A stretch of 64,000 nt of DNA from Acytostelium subglobosum LB1 (Eukaryota; Evosea; Eumycetozoa; Acytosteliales; Acytosteliaceae): the NCBI RefSeq assembly GCF_000787575.1, contig NW_012236529.1, positions 1,178,001 through 1,242,000 on the forward strand, given 5' to 3'. This document shows, in pieces, positions 26,007 to 37,412 of this stretch. Within the stretch, counting starts at the first letter, position 1; every line of letters starts with the position of its first letter. The notes under the pieces were generated by a model that saw nothing but the letters and a program-made list of their open reading frames with translations, was not told where the DNA came from and did no database searches. The position numbers and the translations under genes are program-made.

Positions 26007-26592
26007 TTAATGTTGTAGTTGATTGACTTTATTCAAGGTAGGGAACTGGATGACTGGGTCCTTGACTGTGAAGGACTCGCCGCACCCACATGTGTTTGTA
26101 GCGTTGGGATTAATGAATATAAACTCCTTCTTAATGGGCTCCTCGATGTAGTCCATCTCTGTGCCAATGACTGACATGAGTGCCTTTGAGTCGACGACCA
26201 CTGTCACGCCTCTATCAGTGACGACCTCGTCCATCTTGCTAGGAGGCTCCTTAGTAAAGTCCAATGTATATGCCAAGCCTGAACACCCTCTCTGCTTTAC
26301 GCCCAGCTTCATTCCAATAAAGTTCTTTCCACTTCCTTCTGTCACCATCATCTCTCTTATCTTATTCAATGCTGAATCTGTCTGTTTGATTGTTGATGTT
26401 TCGATTGATTGATTGATCATGATTGAATGAATGAGAATGAATGAATGGGCAAGTCGTCGGGATTCATCGGGATGTTAGTTCTTTAATATCTAAACATGCT
26501 ATTGATGTAGTAGTTGTCATTGATCTGCATACCATTGAGAATATAGCCTTTCTTGATGGCTTTCCAAGTCGAACAACTCCTGAGATTGACAT
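26007..26592 (-). CDS. isca1: ISCA1-like mitochondrial iron-sulfur assembly protein
   Basis: Predicted 144 aa A-type Fe-S carrier that helps build [4Fe-4S] clusters in mitochondria. Exon 1 (26592-26533) encodes a 20-residue basic presequence, MSISGVVRLGKPSRKAIFSM, and is joined through a GTATGC donor to exon 2 (26381-26007); both are phase 0. The three invariant cysteines are present: RGCSGLAYTLDF and NTCGCGESF. GTEMDYIEEPIKKEFIFINP matches ISCA1 rather than ISCA2. Without exon 1 the frame would start inside TCAATC-rich intron sequence, which is why I place the start upstream. The 3' end faces that of the dynactin gene, 94 bp away. Confidence 0.88.
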
Positions 26593-27101
26593 TGTTTATG
26601 TATGTATGTGTATGTAAAGGTTAATGTAACAATTTGTGTGTAATGATAACTATACAAGTGTGTATGTATGTATATATATATAACTTAAATATAACTCGAT
26701 TGTTATTATTATTGTATATATATCTGGTTAGTTAATAAGTGTTATGTGTAAGTATGTAAGTATGTATGTTTGTATGTTTGTGTTTGAGTCGTTTCACCAA
26801 CTTTGTCTTGTCTCTCTCACTCCACACACCCACAACCCGAATCAAAAACTTCAAACCTTGACAGCACATGATTTGTTTCATGATTCCATTCCAAGTCGAC
26901 CAATCCTGGTTGGTCCATGACTTATTATCCATAAAAAGTTATCACCTTGCTGCAATGATCCATGATTATTTGTCCATATTGGGGAAGTTATATTTTATTA
27001 AGTTATAATTATATATTTTAAGGGGATGTTTCGAATGAATGATTGAATGATTGAATGAATAAACTGGTCAACATCAACATCCAACATCAAACATGTGATA
27101 A
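26593..27101. other. Spacer between ISCA1-like and CLC genes
   Basis: 509 bp, AT-rich, with TATG/TGTATG repeats (about 26596-26780). No gene is recognised. It holds the ISCA1 upstream region and the CLC 3' UTR. Confidence 0.5.
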
Positions 27102-30100
27102 TCATGGATGTTGCTGTTGGGAGATGGCCTGGGAATGTCTTAATCTGGTGGATTGGCTCAGAGGTTGTGATGCTGGGTCGACTTCATCTCCCTCGTGGAT
27201 CAACTTATCAACATCCAGTTTCATGTGTGAAAGTTCCAAATACCTCTGCTCGCAAGTCTTCTCCAACAGGTCCTTCTTTGTAATAATACCCTTTAGCTTG
27301 TTGTAAGAGTTGACTATATTGATTTGGAATGTGTGGATGGATGGTTAGATTGATTGATTGTTGTGAGTGAGAGAGTGATCAACTTACCAACTGGCATATG
27401 ACGTAGACCCATTGTTCTGAACAATTGGAAAGCCTCACTGACAGCAAACTCTTCGTTCACAGTCAGTACGGTGAGGTTCATAACATCGGTGAGGTCCACT
27501 GGTATTGAGTAATCCTCGCGGGCAAAGTTAAAGTCTGAGAGCAATGGCAACTTCCATGTGAGCTTGGTAGTGTAGTCACTGTGTGAATAGGCCTCCTCAG
27601 TGTTGGAGATGTAGACCTGGGACAAGACCTCGAGGATCATCAGTAGTTGTGATCGCAGGATGAGACCCTTGACACAACGGTCCTCCTGGTTGTTGACCAC
27701 GGGGAATCCGTTGTGACCGGTGTTCTTGAGCACTTCGAGTACACGGCCCAGCGTGTCCTTCTCAAGCAGATACACTGGCTTCTTGGCCATGATATGCTTG
27801 CACATGAGGATCTTCATCGCCTTGCCCGAGTGCGGCTCCAAGTATGGGATGTACTTCATCTCGATCAGAATGTCAAAGAGTGGATGAATGAGCGCGTCGG
27901 CAGTCCACTTGGCAACCATCACCGTGACCATCAGAGGCAGAAGGTACTGCAGCTCGTTGGTGGTCTCAATGAGGATGACTGAGAGCGAGATGGTAAGTCG
28001 CGACACGCCCGCCATGAACGCCGCAGCGCCCATTAGCGCGTAGGCTCCGGGGTCGACACGTGGGTCGTTCTGTACGATGAGGCGGACGATCACACCAACG
28101 GCACGTCCGTAGGCAGCGCCAATGACGATCATCGGCACGAATGTACCTGAGGAGATACCACAGCCAGCAGTGTAGGCGGCAAAGAGGAAGTAGAACGTGA
28201 AGAACATCAGCAACGCCGGGATGCCAATGCGATTGGTGTTCTGGTAGGTCGTACTGTTGATCACCAATAGATTGTCTATGGCCTCTTCATTGGAGGCGAA
28301 TATGATCGATGCAAGTGGGTTGTAGTAGCCCTCGGCACAGTTGAATGTCTTGAGAGTCTCTGTGAGCGCCTCGACTGCAATAGTGCGGTTGCCAGTGAAG
28401 GTGTCGCGCACCAAGTCGTCGAGTGGCTCGCATTTGAACATCAAGGGGAGGACGAACTGGAACACAGTGGACAGTGCAATGATGAAGAACACCTCGAGCA
28501 CACGCAACGACTTGATCTTGTTGATGTAGCTCCTGCGCATGGCTACCACCTTGACGTTGATGAATGTGAACAGCGCGCCAGTGAAGCCACCAAGCACACC
28601 AATCACCATGAAAGGGATGAGCTCGAGAAGGTTGTAGTTGTTGTCGTTCGAGTTGGTGCCCATGTCAAAGATCATCGTGGAGTGCTGCGAGAGATGTGCG
28701 TCCTTGAGGATCTTGGCTGTGAATGTCGCGATGAGACAGGCAAAGAACGATCGCCAGGTGAGCGTCGTCGACCAGAATGAGCTGACCTCCTCGAGCGAGA
28801 AGAGAGCGCCACCGAGCGGCGCAGAGAAAGCTGCGGCGACACCAGCGCCAGCACCCATCGTCACAAAGTCACGCTTGTCCTTGTCATTGCGGAACTGACG
28901 CAGGAAGGGGATCTTGAAGCCAAACTCCTTAGACTGAGCCTGTGAGAAACCGTTACCGACGATGGCACCAATGTGGATCATTGGACCCTCGGAACCACAC
29001 TGCAAGTTGGACGACACGGCAAAGATCATCGATGCCAACTTGGTCCACAGTGTCTTGAACTTGAGTACGTGCGGGATCTTTGTTCCATTGAGATAGCCCT
29101 TCACCTCTGGAATGCCAGAGCCAGCTGCAGTGGGCTCATAGTACACCGCCAGCAATGAGGACAGAATAGCCAAAACAGAGTTTGATGTGAAGTAGGCCAA
29201 GAAGGCGATCCAATAGTTAACCTCTAACACTGTATATGATTGATAGAGTTAGTGAATGAATGAATGAGCGTGATCATTCGATGACCTACAATCCTTGACA
29301 AATTCGAACTTGTAGTAGGTGATGTTGGAGGTGAAGAAGTGACCGAGATAGGCAACGACGCCAATGACCACTCCCAAGAGAAGACTGATTATCCATCGCA
29401 TCCACTCATTGTTGGAGCCAAGCTTGTTGAAGTTCTTGTACATCTCATTTCGGTAGGACTTGTTGTAGATGGTAACATAGTCGAGACACTCATACTTTGA
29501 GATCAACTTCTTGTCGTGATCCCAATGAATGCGATCCTCCTTCTCATGTCGCTCCAATCTCTCCTTATGTGCATCATACACAGCACCCACCGTCTTATTA
29601 TGTACTTGCTCCAAACCCTTTGTAATCGTCTGTTCAATCTCCTTGTTTGATTCCTTTACTTTGTCCTCCTATTTTGTTGTTTTGTTAGTCGTGTCGGTCT
29701 AGCTTTGCCCTTGCTCGAGAGATACATACCAGCTTCTTGTTTGACTCCTTTATTGCGTTGTTGACGTACTTGACTGCTTTGACGGTCTTCTTTTGAAGTT
29801 TGGTCAATAGCTGGTCACCAGCCTTGATCTCATCTTGGGATGAGTATAGACTTTGTGGTCTGGTGTCGGGATCATGATAAATCGGTTGAAGGATGATGCC
29901 TGTATCCTCCTCTTCTCCATCTTCATAGTATTCATTATTATTGTTATTATTGTTATTGTTGATGTCTTCATCTATTTCTTCGAGTGATGGCTGTTGATGT
30001 ATTTGTTGTTGTTGCCTTAGAGGTTGATGGCTTGATGAACCTGGTTGGTCATCATCACTATCATAATCAGGTACGGGCGCCCCCGTAATTGATTTATATT

Positions 30101-30137
30101 CCTTATTATTGAATGGATTGTTTGGATTGTTGCTCAT
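27102..30137 (-). CDS. CLC-type chloride/proton antiporter with CBS pair
   Basis: Predicted 946 aa membrane transporter. Exons on the - strand are 30137-29730, 29668-29290, 29229-27388 and 27313-27102, in phase. The N-terminal ~230 residues are cytosolic (Gln/Asn/Asp-rich, then basic helices). CLC signatures are GSGIPEVKGYLNG, GSEGPMIHIGA (gating Glu present), LGGALFSLEEVSSFW (proton-pathway Glu position is Glu) and SSGTFVPMIVIGAAYGR. Both glutamates point to a Cl-/H+ exchanger of the endosomal/lysosomal CLC-6/7 group rather than a channel. Two CBS domains follow (MAKKPVYLLEKDTLGRVLEV, and LRHMPVV-like across the last intron to KGIITKKDLLE). The last exon carries the end of CBS2 plus a His/Gln-rich tail. 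Confidence 0.9.
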
Positions 30138-30730
30138 CTCTTTCTTGTTTAGGCTTAGCAATCAATCAATCAATCCTATTCAATCAATCAATCTAATCCT
30201 AAAATTAGTAATACAACCTATATATGTATAAATAAATGATTTGATTTAAATTAAAATAACATATAAACAGTGTGTGTAAGTGTTATGTGTTATGTGTTAT
30301 ATAAGTATGTATAAGTATGAACAGTATTACATTAACCAACTCAACAACATTCAACTACTATCTGTTTTTTGCTATCTTCCCCATCTTTGACACTTTTTAA
30401 AGTTTTTTGTCGTCGTTTGGACACACTTTCAAACAAACATAACCTGGGCACGCGGCACAAAAAGAATTAATTGAAAAAAAACGACAAGTACCCTGCAAAC
30501 TTCAGAAGCGAAGTGGAACCACGTCGTGGTTCCCCAACTTGCACCAGCCCTACATCTGCACCAGACCCTGCCATGCCCCAACCTGCACCGCCCCCTTCAT
30601 CACCATGATCATCCATCCACCTCAAAAGGATAGAGTTGATGATTGATCTATCATATCAAATCAGTGAAGGTAACCATCACAATCATACACTAACTACCTG
30701 GTCAACGATCAATCATTCAATCAAATCAGA
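30138..30730. other. Spacer between CLC and MATE genes
   Basis: 593 bp. It is AT-rich next to the CLC start. The middle (about 30480-30600) is GC-richer, with a near-perfect inverted repeat at 30515-30533 and three imperfect copies of TGCACC(A/G)(G/C)(A/C)CC downstream of it. No coding sequence is recognised. Confidence 0.45.
30515..30533. repeat. Inverted repeat GGAACCACG-T-CGTGGTTCC
   Basis: Nine-base perfect arms around one base, seen directly. It is too tight for an RNA hairpin loop, so a protein-binding dyad is more likely than a stem-loop. It lies between the 3' end of the MATE gene and the 5' end of CLC (both genes on the - strand). Confidence 0.5.
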
Positions 30731-32259
30731 TCAAATATCTGGTGTATTAGGTGTTTCAATGGCCATGTTTGATCTTTCTTGATCGGCCACTTTGTTCCAG
30801 TTGATAAATAGAAGGTAGATCATTGATATGATGGAGACAGATGCGAATCCAGAAGCTGCTGAAGCGAGTATAAAGATGTTGAATGAGAAGCCAACAAAGA
30901 GTGTGATAGCATAGAGTATGACGATCATAATCGGTGTCCATAGATAGCCTCTTGGCAGAGCTGAATGCAAGGAGTGAACAACTAGCCACACTCCATAGGT
31001 TCCTAGGAATATTGATGCCCATGTGAATTCGATAGCCTTCTCCACTGCCCTTGACTCTTCGTTGGTATAGATGTATCCATTGTACTTGCCCAACAGTGTG
31101 ATGATTCCTGTGGCAATGGACATCACTACGATCACATATATTATTGCAGTCCAAGTTGTTCTCCTTGCCTTCCTGCCATGTCCAGAGCGCAATGCTTCAA
31201 CTACACGCTTGGGTAGATAGGGTGCCACTGCAATGCATATTTGATTAGCATACATTGCTTCGTTGTAGGTCATATAAATATTTGAATTGAACATGTACAT
31301 CAACATTATAGACCATTCAACAAAGATTGTCAATATGATTGGATGAGCAGCCATTCCAAGATACAGTAGTATTCCTTTCAAACCTAGGCACTTCTTTGAC
31401 CATCCCGACCAATTATCCTTGTGAAGTCCCATAACAAATATGACTGATACAGTTAGAATGAACTGAATCACTCTCTACATATATGTACCCGTGCATGTTA
31501 GTATGATGTAGGTTAACAACATTGATGATGTACATACACTAATGGAGTTGGCTACTGCCCATCCATATGAAACAAGGTTTGAGAAGTGATAGAACAATAC
31601 AGTTAGGAGTGCATCTACAATAACGAATGCAATGCCTATGTAAATGGAAATGTCCACTCTTCCAAGACCTTGTAGGTAACCCTGTAGACAAAATGTAGTA
31701 TAATAGAACCAAAGTCCAGGTAACATCAACTTGAGGTATGTTAAGTTTGTTCCACTTATCAACCTAATGAACACGAATGATGCTATAACTAATAGTCATT
31801 TGGGTTAGTATCCATTAGTCACTCAATCAAACGAATGGTACTGTACATACTTTGAATTATTGTAAGTATTGTAATGATGAGGAGTGATCGTTGAAGGTGA
31901 ATGCCGGCCATTCGTTCGGTTGTGTTGTCAGCATTTCCAGGGCCAGATCGATGCTCTCTTGCAACCAGTGTAGCAAGTGGTTGTATGATGGCAAAGATAA
32001 GTGATCCAGTGCCCATTAGCCATATGATAGATAGACATAGTTCAAAATATTCATTACTGTATAATGTATGTGTATTACGTAGTGCAATCAAACTGATTGT
32101 GATTGGTACTATATTATTGAGTATATTTAATAAAGCCAGACCGGATGATGATTTGATTATTATTATTAATTCATTCCACCATCCCTTTAAAGTATTGAGT
32201 ATATTTCCATCATGATCTCCATCAGTCTCTGCCAGTTCCAGATATTGTATACTGATCAT
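30731..32259 (-). CDS. MATE-family multidrug/organic cation efflux transporter
   Basis: Predicted 467 aa polytopic membrane protein. Exons are 32259-31851, 31788-31538 and 31474-30731. About twelve hydrophobic segments are seen. The N-half contains YLKLMLPGLWFYYTTFCLQG followed by YLQGLGRVDISIYIGI, a typical MATE pattern in which a Pro-Gly helix is followed by the flQxqg loop, and LVSYGWAVANSIS. The length matches the family (450-550). MATE proteins export organic cations or xenobiotics against H+ or Na+. An apparent in-frame TAG near 31477 is removed by an intron with a GTATGT donor at 31537 and a CTAAC motif, so the gene is intact. Sequence drift in the C-half makes the substrate unpredictable. 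Confidence 0.75.
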
Positions 32260-32567
32260 TATTATTATTGATTATTTATATTTATACAATTCTATTATTA
32301 TCTATTTGAGTAGTACGTATCCAATTATAATTATGAAGATGAATAAATACTTTATTATCATATGTCAACCCGAGACCATCAGTGTCGGTTCAAATTAAAG
32401 TGTTCCTTGTTTTGCAGGATTAAGGTCCCGTGTGTGGGTGTTTGAACATCCCGACTTCTTTGATCAAAATCAGTGTTGGGCTATTTGATCACTCGCTCAC
32501 TCTTTCGATCGATCACTCACCCAAACACTCTGTTTATTCATCCAAAGAAGAAGAAGAAACAACTAAG
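32260..32567. other. Spacer between MATE and DxDxDG gene
   Basis: 308 bp: the MATE upstream region and the 3' side of the next - strand gene. No feature is recognised. Confidence 0.5.
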
Positions 32568-33668
32568 TTAAGCAGCCTTGGTTGGTGTGGGCTTGGGCTT
32601 GACTGGTGCTGGTTTGTCTTTCTTTCCATCACCATCTTTGTCCTTGTCCTTGTCGTTGGCGATACCATCACCATCAATGTCCTTATCCTTGTCATTGGCG
32701 ATACCATCACCATCGATGTCCTTGTCCTTCTTGTTTACGACACCATCGCCATCAAGGTCATTGGCAAACGATCTTGGAGGAGGGAACTTCAGATCATCAC
32801 CTCTGAATAACGAGAGGATCATCTGCTTCTCCACCTTGCCATCACCAAACTTCTCTCTCTTGATTGGCTTCACCTTGCGATCGGCAGCTCTCTGGGCAAT
32901 AGTTGGAATCGAGAACTGGACTGGGGCAGCGGCGGCGGGTGGTCTAGCAGCAGGAGCCTTGCCAGCATCAACAGGGGCCTTCATGGCCCTATCCGAGACC
33001 ATGTGACTTCTGATCATTTCATCATAGAGAATGCGGTGAGTGTACTTCTCGTAGTTCTTCTCAAAGAATGTACCATTGTCATCGTCCCAGTAGACCATTA
33101 GACACTTGTTCTGGAACCTGTGGATGTGAGTGTCGTTGATATCGATTGTGGCCTGACCGACCCAGCCACTGAAGAATGTGTCACGCATCAACACAAGTTG
33201 TACCTGACCATCGAGGATGGTAAGGTCATAGTACTCCCACTTGACCTCACCAGCATCATTCTTGTAACTCATTCCAGCCTTGTCACCGGCGATCACATCA
33301 ATTGAATCACAATGATCATTCTTGGCCCAAGCTGACACAACACTCACTCTTCTCAACCAACTGCTGGCTGGGGTCACCAAGCATACCTAAGTTAATGGTT
33401 ATGGTTAGTTAGCTGTCAATATTGATTGAATATAATATTTTGCACTTACTCTTAGAGAGCCTACTGGTACGCCTTGGGCATATGGTTCTTCGACTTGGAT
33501 CATCACAGAATGGATTGTTGGCTCTTTGACACTTTGGTTAATGTTGTTGATCAACTGAGGACTGAAGTGATTGCCTGGAAAGGCATTATCAATTCCACCA
33601 GAGGCAGTCACCATGAACAACATTGATATCTCTGTACCTTGTGGCTTTGGTAAATTATTTAATACCAT
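32568..33668 (-). CDS. Amoebal protein with calcium-binding DxDxDG repeats (copy A)
   Basis: Predicted 345 aa protein, family not recognised. Exons are 33668-33450 and 33386-32568, phase 0. Residues about 75-200 form a beta-rich domain: VCLVTPASSWLRRV, then DGQVQLVLMRDTFFSGWVGQ, then NKCLMVYWDDDNGTFF. A linker with IPTIAQRAADRKVK and FGDGKVEKQ follows. Then come four tandem 13-residue repeats, DxDGDGxxNxKDK, like thrombospondin type 3 or dockerin calcium loops, and a Lys/Pro tail (KPAPVKPKPTPTKAA). No signal peptide is visible (MVLNNLPKPQG). The + strand neighbour starting 609 bp away is a clear paralogue with the same intron position. Calcium binding is inferred from the loops; the cellular role is unknown. 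Confidence 0.8.
32622..32759 (-). repeat. Four tandem ~39-bp repeats encoding DxDxDG loops
   Basis: In-frame tandem units inside copy A, each coding for a 13-residue acidic calcium-loop unit; the last unit is shortened. Confidence 0.75.
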
Positions 33669-34276
33669 TATTAATTATTTAAAGATAATAAGAATGTATA
33701 TATATAAATATTATTATTATTATATGTGTTTTAGTAAAGAATTTGTTTATATAATAATAAATAGGGATGTGGATTGATTAATCTAATATTCAATCTGTGG
33801 ATTGATGGACACAAGGTACCAATTCAAAGTCCCTAAATATCTCGATCATCATTATGTTAACACTAGTTTGTAATATACACATTGGAGTGTCAATAGGTGA
33901 GTGATGTTGTGGAACCATTAACAATGATTGATTGGGTTGATCAACTGAACATGTTCAATGTGACAAAGCGAAAGTTGTAAATTCGTCAGGAAGCCACTTC
34001 CCAATCAAAAACGACCCAGTATCCAAAATTAGACTTGTCGAAGGTCACCCATCGCCCAACACGCCAAGAGGTGCCAATCCAAAGGGTCAAATCATGTGAC
34101 TGTCCATGTTAGCCACCTTCTTGTATCCTTACACAAGAATAATTATTAATACTTAAACAAAAAAATAAATATCCACTCAATTTTTAAATGGAACTGGATA
34201 ATCATATTATATTCTTTCATTCCATCTACAATCAATCAATCATTCAATCAACCAAATATAATAATAATAGTTAAAG
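33669..34276. other. Divergent promoter region between the two DxDxDG paralogues
   Basis: 608 bp between two head-to-head paralogous genes. It is AT-rich close to both starts, with a more balanced 33940-34130 middle. No coding sequence is seen. A shared bidirectional promoter is possible. Confidence 0.45.
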
Positions 34277-35440
34277 ATGGTTCTATTTATACCAGCTAGT
34301 GTAGTATTAGTTATTACTGTATCCTCTATTCTTGTTGCTATAGGAGGAACAGTTGTTGCCTTTGTCGCTGGACATCTTGCAAGTAAATTACTTGATGCAA
34401 TCACCAATGCCTTTGCAGCCTCAACCTCTGATGCTGTTTTGTTCAAAGCCAATGATGACGCAATGTCCCTTGGAGGTGGAGCCATGAGAGTATGTATAAT
34501 ACAATAAACATCTTCACTGAATCAATTATACTTACTCCTGGAACTCTCATAGATCTGTCTTGTCACCAAGGCCTCGAGTTGGATGAGAAAGGTCCGCATT
34601 TTGTCATCTTTGTCGGATGGTGAGAACTATAAGGTGGAGGACTTGGATGCTGGAGATAATGGTGGATATGAATATAATGCACCTACTGGTAATGTCAAGT
34701 GGATGTACACTGATATACTAGTATTCCCTGGTTGTGTAGTTGAGATTCAGTTGTTCAGAGATACATACTTTAGTGGCTGGGTCGACTGTGGAATGCTCAA
34801 CATTGATGCCGAGATCCAGAGCTTCCGCAACCAATGTCTGATGATCTACTGGGACGACGACAATGGAACATTCTTCATCAACAAGAATCTTGCCTACACA
34901 TTCAACACCCTCTTCAAACAATACATGAAGGATCAGCATTTGTCTAATCCAGAATTGTTCCAGAGGTCAATCCCCAAGCAGGGCCTGCCAACCATTGCCC
35001 AACGTGCTGCTGCCAGGAAGCCAAAGGATACCAAGAAGGAGTTGTATGGTGATGGCAAGTTCGAGAAGACACTCGACCCTGCTGTGTTCTACAAGGATGA
35101 GCCACCTGCCAATCCAAAACCATACTGCAAGACTAAGAAGGACTTGGACGGAGATGGAATTGTCAACAGCAAGGACAATGACATGGATGGAGATGGTATT
35201 GTCAACAAGAAGGACAAGGACAAGGATGGAGATGGTATTGTCAACAAGAAGGACAATGACATGGATGGAGATGGTATTGTCAACAAGAAGGACAAGGACA
35301 TGGATGGAGATGGTATTGTCAACAAGAAGGACAAGGACAAGGATGGAGATGGAAAGAAAGACAAACCAGCACCAGTCAAGCCGGCCGTCACCAAGCCAGC
35401 CGTCACCAAGCCAGTCGCTCCCAAGCCCAAGGCTGCTTAA
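34277..35440 (+). CDS. Amoebal protein with calcium-binding DxDxDG repeats (copy B)
   Basis: Predicted 366 aa paralogue of the - strand gene at 32568-33668. Exons are 34277-34489 and 34553-35440, phase 0, with the intron at the equivalent place (before ICLVTKASSWMRKV). The N-terminus differs: it is strongly hydrophobic (MVLFIPASVVLVITVSSILV and on), a membrane anchor or uncleaved signal. The central domain is shared (VVEIQLFRDTYFSGWVDCG, NQCLMIYWDDDNGTFF), as is the linker LPTIAQRAAARKPK. Six tandem DxDGDGIVNxKDx repeats follow, then a Val/Pro/Lys tail. Copy A has four repeats. The different N-terminus suggests that the two copies work in different compartments. No known function is assigned. 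Confidence 0.8.
35141..35362 (+). repeat. Six tandem 39-bp repeats encoding DxDxDG loops
   Basis: Near-identical in-frame 39-bp units of the GATGGAGATGG type, the sixth truncated. Their DNA similarity is higher than the protein alone would require, which points to recent unit duplication or gene conversion. Confidence 0.8.
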
Positions 35441-35536
35441 CCTAATGAAGGACTCATCATCAATAAAAGACACTCTAGCATGGGTCAAAAGTTGATTAAC
35501 ACTATACATTGATTGAATGATTGAACGTTTGATTGA

Positions 35537-36817
35537 TCAATCCCAACACTTGTTACCTGCAATATAATCGGAGACTTTGCCCAAGGTATTATCCAGGAAT
35601 CTGTCGACTGTACCAGATGGATCATCTAAAAAGGAACATACACCAGTCTTGATTGAAGGACCAACCCATCTAAGTGCATGCAATCCATAAAGCATACATC
35701 CAGCCTTTGTAATCCTCTTTGATGTTACAAAGCATGCTGCCAACACTCTGTATCATCATACATGATCATGTTAGTACTTGGATTGATCAAATGGTTATCA
35801 ATGAAAGAAAGAACATACCCAAATGGAATGATATATGTTGCCAAGAAGTCACTATAACGAATGATTGACTCTGCAGTTGGCTTCAAACTGATCTTGGCGG
35901 CGTTGAAGTTCATTTGTTGGACATTCCTAGATCAATCATGATTAGTGAGTGAGTTGAGTGATGGATGAGATGGACTGATGGATGTACATTCCAACTTACT
36001 GGACTTGGTCAGCAGCACATATTGATTGAATCAGTCTACGCCTGGTAGTTTGGTCGGCTGGCTCTGGATTCGAGATGAAGTCAATGGTCAAGTTCTCTCT
36101 TGTTATGAGCGCATGGAGTGCTACGTGAGTGGTGAGCTTCTCTTTGAATGCCAGGCGCTCTGCCTCACTGTACTTCTCGGCCTGGTCAAAGAGTAGACAC
36201 TTCTGGATGGCCTTGCCACCAAACATCCACATGAATGATCGACAAGCCTCAACATGTTGCATGGATATATCTTCAATCTCAGTTCCCATGTGCATGATGT
36301 ATGCTACATAGTTGATGTCTGTCTCACTCTTTAACAATCGTTGGCCAATGTCATCGAGTACCATCTGAACAGTTGGAGGTGGTGGCTGGTTGGTCTCTGG
36401 CACATGGACCAAATGTTGGGTGACCCATATCTTGAAAGCAATATCCTTTGCTTCTGGCAATTGATCATTCTCAATATAGAACAATGTTGATGACAGTCCC
36501 TTGATCGTTGATGAAGGATTGGAACCCAACTGAGTGAGATTACTCAACATGTTAAGTTGTGAATCCCTTGAGCTGGATCCAAACAATGCATTCCTAGGAT
36601 TAGAATGGAGTGAGTGATTGAGTGATTGAGTGATTGAATGATTGAATGAGTGAGACTTTAATGTTTACCTTTGTTTCAAATTGACCAACCTCTCATTGTT
36701 GTTGTTATTATTGTTATTGTTGTTGTTACTGTTGCCATTGATACTGTTGTTGACAGTGTAGTCACTGTAGTCACTGTAATCATTCCTTGAGATGGAATTG
36801 GATGGAGAATAAGTCAT
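35537..36817 (-). CDS. Divergent AIG1/IAN-like protein lacking a P-loop (copy 1)
   Basis: Predicted 353 aa protein. Exons are 36817-36669, 36593-36000, 35926-35819 and 35747-35537, in phase. After an Asn-rich leader, the region INYVAYIMHMGTEIEDIS followed by EACRSFMWMFGGKAIQKCLL resembles the second half of AIG1/IAN (GIMAP-type) G domains, where the protein partner says 'I can see a VvR... lkeiFG... ' pattern; however no GxxxxGKS/T P-loop and no DTPG are present. The C-terminus (YSDFLATYIIPFGVLAACFV and KAGCMLYGLHALRWVG) is moderately hydrophobic. The neighbouring gene at 37413-38867 has the same architecture and similar exon boundaries. The family assignment is an inference from pattern only, and the function is unknown. 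Confidence 0.6.
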
Positions 36818-37412
36818 TTTCACGTTGAATAGTATGGTATAATTGTTATTACTTGTAATAATTGTAATGTAAAGTAAGAGTGATACGAGATCCAAGTTGA
36901 TAGCTGACTCATGGACCTGTGGGGCCTTGTGGATTGCAAGAGTGAGTGAGTGATTGGTTGACTCATCATTGCTCTCTAACTCTAGCCCACTCACACAATC
37001 AATCACATGTTTAAAATATACTCAATGATCATGATTGTGTGTACTTCTTTCTTCTCGCAAGTTTGAGAACTCACAGAACTAAGTTTGGTCTACGAACTCT
37101 AATTGAGAGACAGAGCATGAGAGAGACACTCAACGTGGTATTGTTGGCTGTGATTGTCAACAAGGCTTGCTCTCAGGCTAACATGCAAACGATTGTTCAA
37201 GCTCATGAGCAAGCTGACCAAAGATGGTCGTTGCATCGAGTGACACTTTAGAAACTGGGGTTCACAGAGATCATAAATACTGTCTAGTTTGCAATCAATT
37301 ATTCAATTTATTTATATATATATTAAGATGACAATCAACCTAAAGTTGGGTATACAGACTATGTTTGAATATGATATCCAATTCTGACATTGGACTTCAT
37401 GAATGTTGGACT
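36818..37412. other. Spacer between the two AIG1-like genes
   Basis: 595 bp. A short open frame at 37039-37251 (+) has no support. It contains the promoter of copy 1 and the 3' flank of copy 2. Confidence 0.45.

Noticed and set aside
31475-31477. In-frame TAG in the MATE gene
   Set aside because: Removed by a 63-bp intron with GTATGT donor at 31537 and CTAAC motif; phases agree.
37039-37251. 70-codon open frame between the AIG1-like genes
   Set aside because: No homology, no splice context, in promoter spacer.
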